Below the pieces are notes generated by a model. That model worked only from the letters and a program-made list of their open reading frames with translations. It did no database searches and was not told the DNA's origin. A DNA stretch of 64,000 bases from Tupaia tana (taxonomy: Eukaryota > Chordata > Mammalia > Scandentia > Tupaiidae): positions 12,694,648 to 12,758,647 of the forward strand of contig JAKSZU010000031.1 in the NCBI GenBank assembly GCA_026018925.1, in the 5' to 3' direction. Numbering within the stretch: position 1 is the stretch's first letter; each line of letters starts with the position of its first letter. The position numbers were made by a program, and so were the translations under genes. Shown in pieces: positions 30,621-43,359 of this stretch.

Positions 30621-31581
30621 CCCAGAGCCTGGCCGCAGGGCAGCCGAAGGGCCCTGACCCCTGTCCCTGAAGATCAGCATTTTTGTGTTCCCAACCGGCT
30701 TCAAATTCTTACCGCTTTTCCCTCTGGGGGTTGCAACACACCTACCCCAGTCACCTGGGCTGCATTGAACCGCAAACCCTCCACCTCCACCGCAGCGTTG
30801 CCCAATCCTCCCTCCCCTGCCCCAGGCTGAGCCGACAGTCCCTCGGCCCTGAGCTAGGAACACGTTTTGTGGACACCACCTCCCTGCTGCCTCCCGGGGT
30901 CCTCCGCCCGCCTGGGTGTTTCAGCGCGAGACACTGGCTGGCGGAACGCCAAGTCCGGAAGATGGATCGTTTACAAAGGCAGCAGACGGGCGTGCAACTC
31001 TGCAAAGCAGACACAGGCTTTGGGCGTTCAGGGTCAAGGAAAACTGCACTGTACCGTTTGAAGGCGTGAATACGAGAACGTGAGCGTTTGGGTCTGGAAA
31101 TTCGTGTTTGAAGCCTTGTGGCCTTCTATTTTCTTCCAGCCCCTCCTTTCCTGTCTCATGAAGCAGCACCCTACCCTCTCCCCCACTCTGGCAATCAGCA
31201 GTGTCTGGCCACAGTCTGGAGCTGGGGCCAAAGGATGTTATCTCTCCTACCGGTAGGACCTCAGCGGCTTTTTCCTGTAAGAGCAAGGGGATGCTGGGGC
31301 TTCAGCAGCCACTTTGGCACCATGAGGTCAGTCAGCCTCACAATGCTGAGATCAAGAAACCAGAGGCTTCCCGCTGCATGCCAAACATCCCGTCCTTGTG
31401 GACTTTCCAGTTCGTCCCTACCACCGTCAGAAGCAAAGGCCCTACCTGGCCAATCCCCAGTCTCAGGATTACACTGTCACGCTGTTTCTCTCAGTAATAT
31501 TCCAGAAAGGTCTGGAGTCTGGGTGCACGTCATCACTGAGGGTCTATAATGCTACCATCAGCCTTAACAAATAATGCATTG
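30621..31581. other. Upstream flank of CD99, non-repetitive
   Basis: About 950 bp without SINEs beyond the CpG island. Open frames on both strands lack recognised motifs. May contain upstream regulatory DNA. Confidence 0.45.
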
Positions 31582-31836
31582 TGGGACCAGCGGATGGCAT
31601 AATGGTTACATGCCTGAGTCCCCCATGGCCAGCCCCAGGTCGCGTCCCCAACCTACCCAGAGACTTGAAACTCATACCAGGCGCGTGTGCATGCATGCTC
31701 AAAATCCTGAGAGAAGAATGGAGGAGAAGGGATTGCAGTGTGGCCATTACCCCCCGGGGGGTGATTTCTCGCTTTCTGTCTCTTTCTCTCTGGCAAGCTC
31801 ACATGCCTCATAGCAAAAATCCCTCTCTAAAAAAAG
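31582..31836 (+). repeat. SINE type A
   Basis: Complete; unusual middle where the B box reads 'ggtcgcgtcc'. Confidence 0.84.
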
Positions 31837-32169
31837 AAAAGAGAGAGAAAGAATAAAAAGAAAAAGAAAGCAAGTGAAAGAAAAAAGCACATTACCCTTC
31901 AAATGCCAGGTTTTTCCATTTTTTGTTTGTGTTTATACAGAGAGGCACTTTGAAGACGGCTGCTTCTAATTCATTTAGATGGTTCTTGGCTTGGTTTTAT
32001 GTATGCATTTTTAAGCTGCTACCTTCTCTGGCTCAAAATAGCAACTTCGATGGCGTTCTGCAGACACTTTGAAACAGGCGTCAGGAACGCTACCTTGCCA
32101 AACGAAAATTAAACTGATGGAAAAAGCCTCCTGCAGTGTAGCCAGACGCCCTTGGATACATTTTGGGTT
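31837..32169. other. AT-rich intergenic DNA
   Basis: Nothing recognised. Confidence 0.4.
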
Positions 32170-32400
32170 TTTTCCAAAGTGTATCTATCCATCTGCTCCA
32201 TGAGACAGAGACAGAAAGAGACAGAGAGTGAGCCGCCCACCCTGCCAGGGTCCTCGCAGCGTCGTCCACCCCAGGCCTGGGCCATGGGCATGTGTGTGCC
32301 CAGCGCACTCCGGCAGGTCCCTGGATGTGCACGCAGAACCCTGCCTGTGACTCAGCCTGCCAGAGCACCCTGCATGTCACCGCCCCACCATCAGTGGCCC
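32170..32400 (-). repeat. SINE type C, diverged
   Basis: CT stretch complement, 'gtcctcgcagcgtcgtccac' body and weak B box; assignment is tentative. Confidence 0.45.
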
Positions 32401-32410
32401 TGGAACCATC

Positions 32411-32826
32411 TTTTTTTGTTTTTAGATTTTATTTATTATTATTATTTTTTTCTTTTTCTTTCTTTTTTTTTTAATTTTACAGAGGTTTTTACTATAGAAC
32501 GTGTGCACTCACCAGAGAGACAGAGAGAGACAGAGAGACAGACAGTCAGAAATCACCCCCCAGGGAGGATGGCCACGCCACAATCCCTTCTCCCCCATTC
32601 TCCTCCCAGGATCTTGGGCACGCACGCACACACGCCCGGCGCAAATAGTTTTTAGGGTGCCTGGTCCAGGACTAGAATCCAATGACAGAACCATTGCACC
32701 ATCTGCTGGTCCCTTATTATTATTTTTTTAAGCTACTAGATTCAACATTCCAGGTCTAGGACTCAAACTACATAGCCAGCGATATGAAATCCAGTGCCTT
32801 AACCTCCATGCCACCTGCTGGCCCCC
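32411..32826 (-). repeat. SINE, split by a younger SINE
   Basis: Outer minus-strand copy: tail 32411-32451, head half 32730-32826. Confidence 0.78.
32452..32713 (-). repeat. SINE type A, nested, 16-bp target duplication
   Basis: TTATTATTATTTTTTT at 32436-32451 and 32714-32729 is exact. Confidence 0.9.
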
Positions 32827-32839
32827 TCAGAAGCATATT

Positions 32840-33167
32840 TTTTAAAGATTTATTTATTTACTTTTATTTATTATTATTATCATTGTTCGTTTTTAGAGGT
32901 TTTTGCTATAGGGATCTCGGGCACACACACACACCTGGTGTGATTTTCAAGCCACTAGGTGCAGGACTCCAACAGTGGTTGGCCGTGTGTGAGTCCAGTG
33001 ACACAATCATGACGCCCTCTTTTGGTCCTGTTATTACTATGTTTTCATTTGACCAGAGAGAGAGAGAGAAAGGGAGAGTGAAAAGCCAGCAGCCAGGTCC
33101 AGGACTCAAACCACAGTCAGCCATGTCGGAGTCCAGCGCCCTAACCACCACGCCACCCCCTGGCCCC
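32840..33167 (-). repeat. Two SINEs, one probably inside the other
   Basis: An internally deleted type A copy (32890-33029) sits between the tail (32840-32889) and body (33030-33167) of a type B copy. Confidence 0.7.
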
Positions 33168-33536
33168 TGTGACTTTCACTGGATTGTGAGAATTGTATCA
33201 TTCTAGCGTAAGATTCAAATCATAAGAGCAACTTGACTCAGATATCTAGGTAAGCTCTGTCCCATTGCAATGATTGTGCTAAAACACTAAAACTACTCTA
33301 GAGTACAAAAGCACTTGCTTGGAAAAAATATATATTTACAGCAGCCAAATAATAAAACAGACAAAGCAAGAACTAAGTATAGGAAGGAGGGAAATCAATG
33401 CACTGCAGCAGCTAGGCAGCTGTCTGAAAGATTTGCAAGAAGTGCAGAACATTTAATGTCTTATAAATGCTCTTAAATCTAAAAGGCACAGCAAAAAAAA
33501 ATTTTTTTTAAAGGAGAAGAAGAAAAAGCACAGCCT
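33168..33536. other. AT-rich intergenic DNA
   Basis: Nothing recognised. Confidence 0.4.
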
Positions 33537-33787
33537 ATGAGCTGGCCCTATAGCTTAGCTACTGGTCAGGGGAGACAGATTCCCCATGACCTACCACAGT
33601 TAGTTCAAATCCCAGCCCTGGGATTTGAACTAACATTGGGCACCTGTGAATGTGTGTCCAAGCTCCTGAAGGAAATAGAGGAGAAGGGATTGCAGCGAGA
33701 CCATGCTCCATTGGGGGTGCGTTCTCCCTCTGTCTCTCTCTCTCTGTTGAGTACATGCAGCCTGAGACAATTAAAAAAATTTTGCAA
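33537..33787 (+). repeat. SINE type C
   Basis: Clear copy: 'gctggccctatagcttagct', then 'tcaaatcccagccctggga', body, CT stretch. Confidence 0.72.
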
Positions 33788-34052
33788 AGGGGACCAGTAG
33801 ATGGCATAGTGGTTATGTTGCTGGACTCCCACATAATCCATCACAGTTCAAGTCCCAGACCCGGTGGCTTAAAATTCATGCCATGTGCCTGTGCCTGCAT
33901 GCCCAATATCCAGAGGGGAGAATGGAGGAGAAGAGAATGTGGCATGGCCATTCTCCTTGGTAGGTGATTTCTCACTTTCTGTCTCTGTCTCTCTCTGTCT
34001 CTCTGGCAAGCACACACGCCCAATAGCAAAAAGCTCTCTCTAAAAAAAAAAA
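33788..34052 (+). repeat. SINE type A
   Basis: Complete with poly(A). Confidence 0.87.
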
Positions 34053-34239
34053 TTAAAAATAAAAATAAATGTTCCACAGTCTAAATCAATACACATGATA
34101 TAGAGACTGTCTATCAGCAATCTGAGAAAATAGTGACTGAGTACATATTAAACCTTGAATAGGGTTTGTTTTCATACTCTGAGAGATGTTTTTGGTTATC
34201 TACATTTTCCAAATTTTCTTCATTCTGTCTGTATTACTT

Positions 34240-36690
34240 CAGATCTATGGGTGGATGGATGGGAGGATGGATGGTTGAAGGGAAGGGTATGTAGATGAAT
34301 GGACAAATAGAAACATGGTAGGATGGGCAGACAGGTGAGTGGATGGGTGGATGGATGGATGGGTGCTGGCTGGGTGAATTAATAGATGAATGGACAAATG
34401 GAAGGATGGCTGGACAGACAGATGGGTGGATTAATGGACAGATGGATAAATGGATGATCAGATGAGTGCTTATTGGCTGGCTGAATGAATAGATGAATGG
34501 ACGAATAGGAGAACAGATGGAAGGATGGACAGATGGATGGATATATAGATAGGTGGGTGGTTGGACAAGCAGATGGATAAATAGGTGGGTGGATGGGTAA
34601 ATGGATGAGTGAGTGGATAGACAGATGGATGGGCAAGTATGTAGATGGATGGATGGAAGGATGGACAGATGGATGGATGGATGGATATATAGATAAGTGG
34701 ATGGTTGGACAAGTAGATGGATAAATGAGTGTATAGATGGGTAAATGGATGAGTGAGTGGATAGACGGATGGATGGGCAAGTATGTAGATGGATGGATGG
34801 AAGGATGGACAGATGGATGGATGGATGGATATATAGATAGGTGGGTGATTGGACAAGTAGATGGATAAATGAGTGTATAGATGGGTAAATGGATGAGTGA
34901 GTGGATAGACAGATGGATGGGCAAGTATGTAGATGGATGGATGGAAGGATGGACAGATGGATGGATGGATATATAGATAGGTGGGTGATTGGACAAGTAG
35001 ATGGATAAATGAGTGTATAGATAGGTAAATGGATGAGTGAGTGGATAGACAGATGGATGGGCAAGTATGTAGATGGATGGAAGGAAGGATGGACAGATGG
35101 ATGGATGGATGGATATATAGATAGGTGGATGGTTGGACAAGTAGTTGGATAAATTAGTGTATCGATGGGTAAATGGATGAGTGAGTGGATAGACAGATGG
35201 ATGGGCAAGTATGTAGATGGATGGATGGAAGGATGGACAGATGGATGGATGGATATATAGATAGGTGGGTGATTGGACAAGTAGATGGATAAATGAGTGT
35301 ATAGATGGGTAAATGGATGAGTGAGTGGATAGACAGATGGATGGGCAAGTATGTAGATGGATGGATGGAAGGATGGACAGATGGATGGATGGATGGATAT
35401 ATAGATAGGTGGGTGATTGGACAAGTAGATGGATAAATGAGTGTATAGATGGGTAAGTGGATGAGTGAGTGGATAGACAGATGGATGGGCAAGTATGTAG
35501 ATGGATGGATGGAAGAATGGATTAATTGAAGAATGGAAGGATGATGGATGGATAGATGGATGATGGATGGGTGGATATGTACCTAAGTGGGTGTTTAGAC
35601 ACACAGATGGATAAATGGGTAAATGGGTGGAGGGGTGGATAAATGGATGTGTGAGTGGATACACATGTGGATGAATAGGTGTGTCGATGGAAGGATGGAT
35701 GGATGGATGATGGATGGATATGTAGATGGGGGATGGCTGGACAAGCAGATGGGTAAGTGGGTGGATGGATGGATGGATGGATGACTGAGTGAATAGATAT
35801 ATGGGCAGGTATGTAGATGGGTGGATGGATGGATGGAAGGAAGGATGGATGGACGGATAATGGATGGATGGATGATGGATGGATATGTAGATGGGGGATG
35901 GCTGGACAAGCAGATGGGTAAGTGGGTGGATGGATGGATGGATGGATGACTGAGTGAATAGATATATGGGCAGGTAAGTAGATGGGTGGATGGATGGATG
36001 GAAGGAAGGATGGATGGACGGATAATGGATGGATGGATGATGGATGGATATGTAGATGGGGGATGGCTGGACAAGCAGATGGGTAAGTGGGTGGATGGAT
36101 GGGTGGATGGATGACTGAGTGAATAGATATATGGGCAGGTAAGTAGATGGGTGGATGGATGGATGGAAGGAAGGATGGATGGACAGATAATGGATGGATG
36201 GATGATGGATGGATATGTAGATGGGGGATGGCTGGACAAGCAGATGGGTAAGTGGGTGGATGGATGGATGGATGGATGACTGAGTGAATAGATATATGGG
36301 CAGGTAAGTAGATGGGTGGATGGATGGATGGAAGGAAGGATGGATGGACAGATAATGTATGGATGGATGATGCATGGATATGTAGATGGGGGATGGCTGG
36401 ACAAGCAGATGGGTAAGTGGGTGGATGGATGGATGGATGGATGGAAGGAAGGATGGATGGACAGATGATGGATGGATATGTAGATGGGGGTTGGGTGAAC
36501 AAGCAGATGGGTAAGTGGGTGGATGGATGGGTGGATAAATGCATGGGTGAGTGGATAGCCAAGTGGATGTTCAAGTACTTGAGTGGGTAGATGGACGGAT
36601 GGATGGACAGATGGATGGACAAATGGATGGGAGGATGGACAGAGAGATGAGCAGACAGGAGGATGGGCGGATGGACAAACAAAACAAGTC
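34240..36690 (+). repeat. TGGA satellite with two higher-order periods
   Basis: About 2.45 kb of (TGGA)-like words. Between 34631 and 35487 the marker 'gggcaagtat' recurs seven times, spaced 144, 144, 140, 144, 140 and 144. Between 35721 and 36381 'tgtagatggg' recurs five times, spaced exactly 165, with a further copy 98 bp on. Long minus-strand frames (up to 713 codons of Ile/His/Pro/Ser) result from stop-poor repeats. Confidence 0.95.
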
Positions 36691-37063
36691 CATCTTTTTG
36701 GGGGGAGGACAGGCATGTTTGTCCTGTGCCATCTGTCGCTTACCACATGTTCGTACCTCGGAGACAACTATGCAGCGGGGCTGCTCCTGCTCTGTTACTG
36801 AGAACACGGCCCGAGGCCACAGAGCTCGCGAGCGGTGGACTGGGACGCAGCCCAGGAGCTTTATCAACTCTGAACACAGCCGTCTGCACCACACTGCCTG
36901 TTACAGCCTCCACGCCACAGTGGTTTCCTCCAGAGCTCTCGCAGCAGTCGGAGGTCACGCACTGTCCTCTACCGTCCGTGTGACAGATAACACGGGCAGT
37001 GACCGCACGCACGGAGACCACACGGTTTCCGAACTAGCAATTCAGCCACGTTAGCTAGCCAAC
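36691..37063. other. Unassigned segment right of the satellite
   Basis: Mixed GC content with several CpG; no repeat or exon recognised. Confidence 0.4.
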
Positions 37064-37129
37064 TTGTCTGAACCCCGTGGACGTGTGCCCCTTCGCCTCC
37101 TAACCGTCTCATCGTTTGGGTGGCCTGCG

Positions 37130-37420
37130 TGCATTTCTGTAAATTTCCACTTCTGTTCCACGTCTTCACGGCACAGCGTTACAGCATCCAAAGCGAATTT
37201 CCCATCCAGGAGACACTGCGTATATCGGCTCGCTCCGGGATATCCCTGTACACACTATCATCAGCAGAGAATGCTCCCTCCCTGTCACACTCCCCATCCC
37301 GCCCTCCTCCCACACTGTCTCTGGTGCCCACTGTTGCCCCCCACGCCTTCATACCATCCGCTGTTTCAGTCTCTGCCCCACAGAATGCATCGATTAAGAG
37401 ACCCGTGGCACCGTCAAGAA
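37130..37420 (-). mobile_element. Possible LINE-1 3' UTR remnant
   Basis: In reverse complement, 'gacagtgtgggaggagggcg' and 'gatgatagtgtgtacaggg' align loosely, in the same order, with the 3' UTR of the LINE-1 at 23.2-23.6 kb. Confidence 0.4.
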
Positions 37421-38059
37421 CAACGCCTCTGCTCACGGCGCCAAGCTCAACCTTTAGCTGCGCTTCTGGCTCCGTGTGAAGAAACAATCAACTTCCCAGG
37501 ATCTTGCCCTCGAAACCCGGATGCCGTTGGCCTCTCAGTCTGCCTAGACGGACAGACAGCCTCGTGGGCTGGAACCGGGTAGACGGCCGGCACTCTGTCC
37601 AGAGATCTGCTGGGGGACCTTCATTTTCTCTCTCCCTCTCTCAGTGGTGACACCAACGTGTGGTAGTCACGGTGACCCAGCAGAGGGCGTCCTCCTGTTC
37701 TGTGTCCCAGACAGGGGGTGGCAGAAGGGCCGTGTGGGGTTCTGTCTGTGTGTTTGTGTTGGTCTCAGTGTCGCAGTAGGCTCGGGACAGCCTTGCTTTG
37801 CTGCTCTCCTGGAAGCTGGATGAGGACCTGGCACGGCCACTGGGTGCTGCAGGTGCTCAGTGGTTCAGCTGAACGCGTGCAAGGGGAGAGGGAGCCGAGT
37901 GTGGGAGCCCGTGCAGCAGAGTGATGAGCCTGGTTTTCTCTGCCCTACACACACACACGCACACACACACACACACTCACAGAGAGAGAGAACACTGTCC
38001 AAAATACTACTGTATGTAACAAAGAGACCCTAAGACTTAATGGTTTAAGAAAACCAGTA
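37421..38059. other. Intergenic DNA with (CA)n
   Basis: Unassigned, with an imperfect (CA)n at 37949-37978 followed by (GA)n. Confidence 0.45.
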
Positions 38060-38285
38060 CTAGGCCAGCGACTATGTCACTGGACTCTCACATGGCCAAC
38101 CGTGGTTCGAATCCAGGACCCAGTGGCTTGAACATCACACCAGATGCGTGTGCGTGCGTGCCCAAGAACCCAGGAGGACAATGGAGGAGAAGGGACTGTG
38201 GCATGGCCATCCCCTCTGGGGGATGATTTCTCGCTTTCTGTCTCTCTGGCAAGGGCATATGCCCTGCAGTCAACATTTTCTCTTA
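38060..38285 (+). repeat. SINE type A
   Basis: Head shortened (ggccagcgactatgtcactg); B box GGTTCGAATCC. Confidence 0.85.
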
Positions 38286-38900
38286 TAAAGGAAAGAAAAA
38301 GAAGTGGGTAGTCATGAGTCTTTGATACCAGCAGGTGGTTTCCCGTGGCCTGCCTTGTGGGTGAAACAGTTTCACATGACTCTTTCAGAAACACAACTTC
38401 CCCTCTCTGAGCGCTTCCTGACTCAAAGTACCAGGACCCTGAAACCATCCGTGGTCTCAGCGACAAAATCACAACCCACACCTTCACAGTCCCTTCTCCA
38501 ACCTCCCGGACCCAGCTAAAAGGGCTTTAGACAAGACCAACTCCATTAGAATAGATTCACCTTGGGGGGCTCATCAATCGCATGGTCGTTGCCGGGTAGC
38601 CTGTGTGAAGCGTAGCACTTCCACGCGATAAAGCTTACGACGCTCAGCAGTTTGGACTCTACAGGAAAAAGGCTGAATGACATCCGGAAGGGAACAGAGT
38701 AAAGAAGCACAAAATGCGGTTTATTGTGCAAATCCTGCTAACCATCCCACTGCTGACTCAAACCCATAGTCCCGATGAGCTGTCTAGTCCCCAACACCTT
38801 CATCCAACCACGTCTACCCTTCACAGCCCCTGGGTTCCGAGCGTGTGGTGAAGACTGTTTATACCAGTGACCGCAAATCATTTTTTAGCCCCCGTAAATT
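38286..38900. other. Intergenic DNA, nothing recognised
   Basis: No named repeat and no exon found. Confidence 0.4.
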
Positions 38901-39165
38901 TTGCTAGCAGGTAGCAAAGTAGTCCAGGTGCTGGATCGCATGTCACTGATTCTGTGGTTCAAGTCCTGGATCTGGTGAGTTGAAAAGTACAGCAGGTGCA
39001 TCTGCCTGTGTGCTCAAAATCCTGAGAGGAGAATGGAGGAGAAGGGATTGCAGCGTGGCCATCCCACTGAGGGGTGATTTCTCATTTACCCTCTTACCAC
39101 CTCTCTCTGTCACTCTCCAGCAAGTGTATGCGCCCAATGGCAAAATTCCAAGTAAATAAATAAAT
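38901..39165 (+). repeat. SINE type A, diverged head
   Basis: Head altered (agcaggtagcaaagtagtcc), body and tail clear; AAATAAATAAAT end. Confidence 0.8.
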
Positions 39166-39250
39166 GAACCCCCTTCTATCTGTACTGAGGTTGTGTTTTG
39201 CTTTGACCAAAGGAATATAGTGGAAATGACATCGACATTTATTTTCCTTG

Positions 39251-39506
39251 TTTTTCTGTTAGAGAGATTTTTTGCTATAGGGCAGGCACATGCAGTGGCT
39301 GGAGAGATACAGAGACAGAAAGCGAGAAATCACCCCCTAGGGGGATGGTCACGCCACAATCCCTTCTCCTCCATTCTCCTCTCAGGATTTTGGACACGCA
39401 CGCACACACATCTGGCATGAGTTTTAAGCCACCAGGGCCGGGACTCAAACCGTGGTCGACTATGCGGGAGTGCAGCAAAGTAACCATTACGCCAACTGCT
39501 GGTCTT
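39251..39506 (-). repeat. SINE type A
   Basis: Complete; head 'ccaactgctggtct' at right. Confidence 0.88.
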
Positions 39507-39539
39507 GACAGGAACATTTCTGAGAGTGAGCCTTTAACA

Positions 39540-39860
39540 AATGTTCATACCTCAGATCCTTGTCTTGGAAATGTGTTTGACTACCTTATGCATAAACCCG
39601 CGCTGTCCTGCTGCAGGCTAAGAGACAGTGTGTGTAGCCAAGACAAGCTGTCCCAGCTGAGCCACTCAAACCAGCGTAACCCCAGACACCCTGAAGCTGA
39701 CAAGTGCCTCCTACGTGAATCCACCAGACAGAAGAACTTTCTAGCTGAACCCAACCCATAGAGCCAAGCCTCAGAATCATAAGTGAAGTAAGTGGTTTTC
39801 GCTTCAAGTCACCAGGTTTTGGGACTATTTGTTACACGGCTAAAACTAACAGATGCAAAT
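39540..39860 (+). mobile_element. MaLR-type LTR remnant (MLT1-like)
   Basis: The 3' part 'cttcaagtcaccaggttttg' and 'ggactatttgttacacggct' follows the MLT1 end pattern (ttttaagccactaagttttgg ... tttgttac). 'cccagctgagcc' lies at the expected distance upstream. Confidence 0.55.
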
Positions 39861-39985
39861 GATATGAATTGCGCAGGCCACATACTTGTCCTTTCCAAGA
39901 CACATGTTAATAAGAACTTACCAAACCCTCAATATTCTTCTGGTAATCTTGAGAGATACAAAAACTTTTGTATCTCTTTTTTTTA

Positions 39986-40253
39986 AAGATTTTTTTTTTT
40001 TCCTACAGAGCAATTGGGCATGAGCACTCACAAGAGAGACACAGAAAGGTAGAGAGGGACAGTGAGAAATCAATCCTTAGGGGGACGGCCACACCCCAAT
40101 CCCTTCTCCTTCATTCTCCCCTCAGGATTTTGTGCATGCACACATACACACGTCCTGGTGGGATTTCCAAGACACCAGGTCCAGGACTTGAATCATGTAG
40201 TTGGCCGGGTAAGGTTCAGTGCCTTAACCTCCCTACCACCTGCTGGTCCCCAA
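39986..40253 (-). repeat. SINE type A
   Basis: Complete, diverged; long T runs at left. Confidence 0.85.
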
Positions 40254-41094
40254 ATGAAGATTTTTTTTTTTCCCAAGGAGTTTGTGATCTTTTTTAGTTT
40301 GGAGAAGGAGGAAGTACAGAAATATGTTTGGACCATCACTGTGTCATTCCAAGTGTAGTCCACTAGTGTAGGTTCAAATCAAACCGGCCAGGCTGTCATC
40401 TGTGGTTCCTTCCAGAGTCAAAGGAGTATTGTGTAGTTGGTGACAGTAGGTCGGTTATGTGTACGCTGACAGACCAGCAGAAGCCAGTACACAGCTGCTG
40501 GTGTTAGAAGCGACTGTTGTAGTATGTCTTCTTTGTCCTGGTGCCTTAGAAAATGTGAATGGTATAAAACTACGATCATGCATTTTTCATCTTTTATCCC
40601 TTTGATTCTCTTCGTCTTAAGAGGAAGTGATGAATATTTTTATTATAAAGCAAGGAAGTGAGGGGATGAAGAGGGAAAAAAAAAAAAGAAGCAGACCATG
40701 TAATGGATATACAACTGGAAAATGACCTCCGGATGACGGTGAAGATGGTGAGATCTCTGGGCGGACGACTGCACAGCCTAGTGACGCTGGGAAAATTCAC
40801 TTTGTGTGCTGTGAAGATGGACGGCCGCTGACTATATTGGATGCGTTTTGGCATACAAAAAAATACATGGTGACTTTTCCAACAGTCCAATAAAAAAAAT
40901 AAGAAAAAAGAGGGAAAAAACACACACACAAAAACCAGGGAAATGAAGCCAAGGTATTTGGCTCCCACCTGGAAATGGGACGTGCTGAATCTTAGAATCA
41001 ACACCTGCTCTGGGCCCAGGTAGCCGTGCACATTCTGCTGGTGTGTTCTTTTCAAAATCCGTCCATGTAAGGGACCTGCAGGTGGCGCCACGGA
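40254..41094. other. Unassigned 0.84-kb segment
   Basis: No SINE. 40670-40860 could be an old LINE-1 or DNA-transposon piece, but I cannot place it. Confidence 0.35.
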
Positions 41095-41346
41095 AGGGAC
41101 CAGCGCATGGTGTAATGGTTACAGCACTGGACTCTCACATGGCTGACTGTGGTTTGAGTCCCAGACCTGGTGGCTTGAAACTCATGCCGGGCATGTGTGC
41201 CCAAAATCCTGAGAGGAGAAAGGAGGAGAAAAGATTGTGGCATGGCCATCTCCCTTTGGAGGTGATTACTCACTTTCTGTCTCTCTGTCTCTCCAGCGAG
41301 CACATGCACTCTAGAAGCAAAAACCTCTCTTAAAAAAAAAAAAAAT
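41095..41346 (+). repeat. SINE type A
   Basis: Complete; poly(A) runs straight into the next SINE head. Confidence 0.88.
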
Positions 41347-41460
41347 AGGGGCCGGCAGGTGGCATGGTGGTTAAGGGCACTGGACTCCCATGTGGCTGAC
41401 TGCAGTTTGAATCCTGGACCTGGTGGCTTGCTTTCTCAATCCTGGTTTGCTTTCTCACTT

Positions 41461-41515
<55 letters not shown>

Positions 41516-41575
41516 GTCCCTCTCTGGTCAAATAAAAATAAATAAACACATAAAGTTACATAATTCCTTAAAAGA
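41347..41575 (+). repeat. SINE type B with (CT)24
   Basis: Complete; CT stretch grown to about 48 bp at 41463-41510. Confidence 0.9.
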
Positions 41576-41624
41576 ATAATGATGATGATAAATAGAATAA
41601 AACAAATAATGCTAAAGAATAAAA

Positions 41625-41695
<71 letters not shown>

Positions 41696-41722
41696 GAAGA
41701 AAGAAAGGAAGAAAGAAAGAGC
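41625..41722 (+). repeat. (GAAA)n microsatellite
   Basis: About 24 tetranucleotide units with GGAA interruptions at the right. Confidence 0.94.
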
Positions 41723-41724
41723 GA

Positions 41725-42464
41725 GCCTTGGGGAGGGGAGATGAAGGCAGTCCTGAGACGGCCACCAAGCGGTCTTTCACAGCATCGGGCTGTGCAGTGA
41801 GCTCTAGGGGACTTGGCCATCTGCAGTAAGATGGCCAGTCCCCTTTCTTCTGGCATTCAGGTGGAAACCTTCTTCTGATCCCTAGGAATTCCCCACTGGG
41901 GCAGGTCCCCTCCCACCAGGACCGGCCAGACCGGGTCTGACCCTGTAGAACTTTCTCCCCACCCTCCGAAGGCATCGCCCAAGATAAGAGACCTCCCCAA
42001 GATAAGAGACCTCCCCCAAGGGTTAATCCCTAGAAGAAAACTCCCATGGCACCCAGGAGGCCCTGCGTGTGCCCTTTCACTGGGGCTCCAGGTGAACAGG
42101 ACTTGGGGAGAAGCTACCCCCATCCAGGTCATATTATTGCTCAGTCTCTCCTGCAGTTTAGCCAACACTGTCCGGAAGCCGGCAAGTCCAAGAACACCCA
42201 ACACGGTCCCAGATATCAACGCCCAGAGCAGACGTGGCGTGCAGGAGATGGGACCTGCAGGCCAAGGAGGGCCATTCCGTGCAGGACATAAATGCACCGC
42301 GTCACGCGGCAAAGGGTGACTAGCCTTTGGAGGTGGCAGGGCTAAGAAGGGAACGTCCCTTAAAGGGGCTTTTAGGACCAGCTGGTTATCTGCTGGTGAT
42401 GTCCGCGAGAGCCCGCAGGGCCAACTGCGTGGTTCCAGGGAGCTTCCAGAAGACGCTGGGTAGG
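41725..42464. other. Unassigned 0.74-kb segment, possibly LTR or retroviral remnant
   Basis: Low in CT/A repeats. It contains an 18-bp tandem repeat with GATAAG cores (about 41990-42020). In one minus-strand frame there is a hydrophobic stretch at about 42110-42190. No definite LTR ends, primer site or known retroviral motif can be named. Confidence 0.3.
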
Positions 42465-42726
42465 GACCAGCAGATGGCATCATGGTTACGTCGCTGGACT
42501 CCCACATAACCAACCAGGTTCGAGGCCTGGAACTGGCAGCTTGAAACTCATACCTGGTGCATGTGCGTGCATGCCCAAAATCCCAAGAGGAGAATGGAGG
42601 AGAAGGGGTTGCCGCGTGGGTATCTCCCCCGGGGCGTGATTTCTCACTTTCCCTCTCTCTGTTTCTCTCTCTGTCTCTCTCCAGTGAGTGCATGCGCCCT
42701 GTAGGAAAAACCTTTAAAAAAGAAAA
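42465..42726 (+). repeat. SINE type A
   Basis: Complete; B box 'ggttcgaggcc'. Confidence 0.88.
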
Positions 42727-42786
42727 ATGACTGTAAGAAAAGCATTTATTTCTCATCCTTATTTATAGAATGCTTTTAATGTACGT

Positions 42787-42822
<36 letters not shown>

Positions 42823-43221
42823 TTTAAGTTAAACTAAAATCATTTCACCTGAAAGCCTTCTCAAATTATTTCTAGGATACAGAGAATAAGCAAAGCACAT
42901 AAATAAATAAAACACTGTTGTAGCAGAGGACACATTCCATGTCAGGTTATCCTCAAGAAAAAGGATACAGTACAGAGATAGATGCGAGTGGAGGGAGGGC
43001 TGTTTTCTTCACCCGAGTCGGCAGGGTTTTTACCATTTTAACTGGGTGGGAGTGATCAAATCAAAACGGAATTTTATTTCTAGCAGGAAGTATTCCTTAC
43101 GGGTAGGAATCGCCTTTTCCTCTCTGTGGTGAAGCTGATACGATGTGAGCAAACTGAGATTTTGTCATTTAATTTATCTGAGAGTGCGTGAGATAGTCTT
43201 TATACTTAAAACACTGCATTA
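42727..43221. other. Intergenic DNA with (GT)n
   Basis: (GT)n at 42785-42822; otherwise nothing recognised. Confidence 0.5.
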
Positions 43222-43319
43222 AGGACCAGCAGATAGCACAATGGTTACATGGCTGGACTCCTACTTGGCCAACTGTGGTTCGAGTCCTGGACTCAGTGGC
43301 TTAAAACACACACCGGGAA

Positions 43320-43359
<40 letters not shown>

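Noticed and set aside
34234..36767. Minus-strand open frames of 713, 390, 386 and 253 codons rich in His, Pro, Ser and Ile
   Set aside because: They are translations of the TGGA satellite; several frames of the same strand are open at once and there is no splice or start context.
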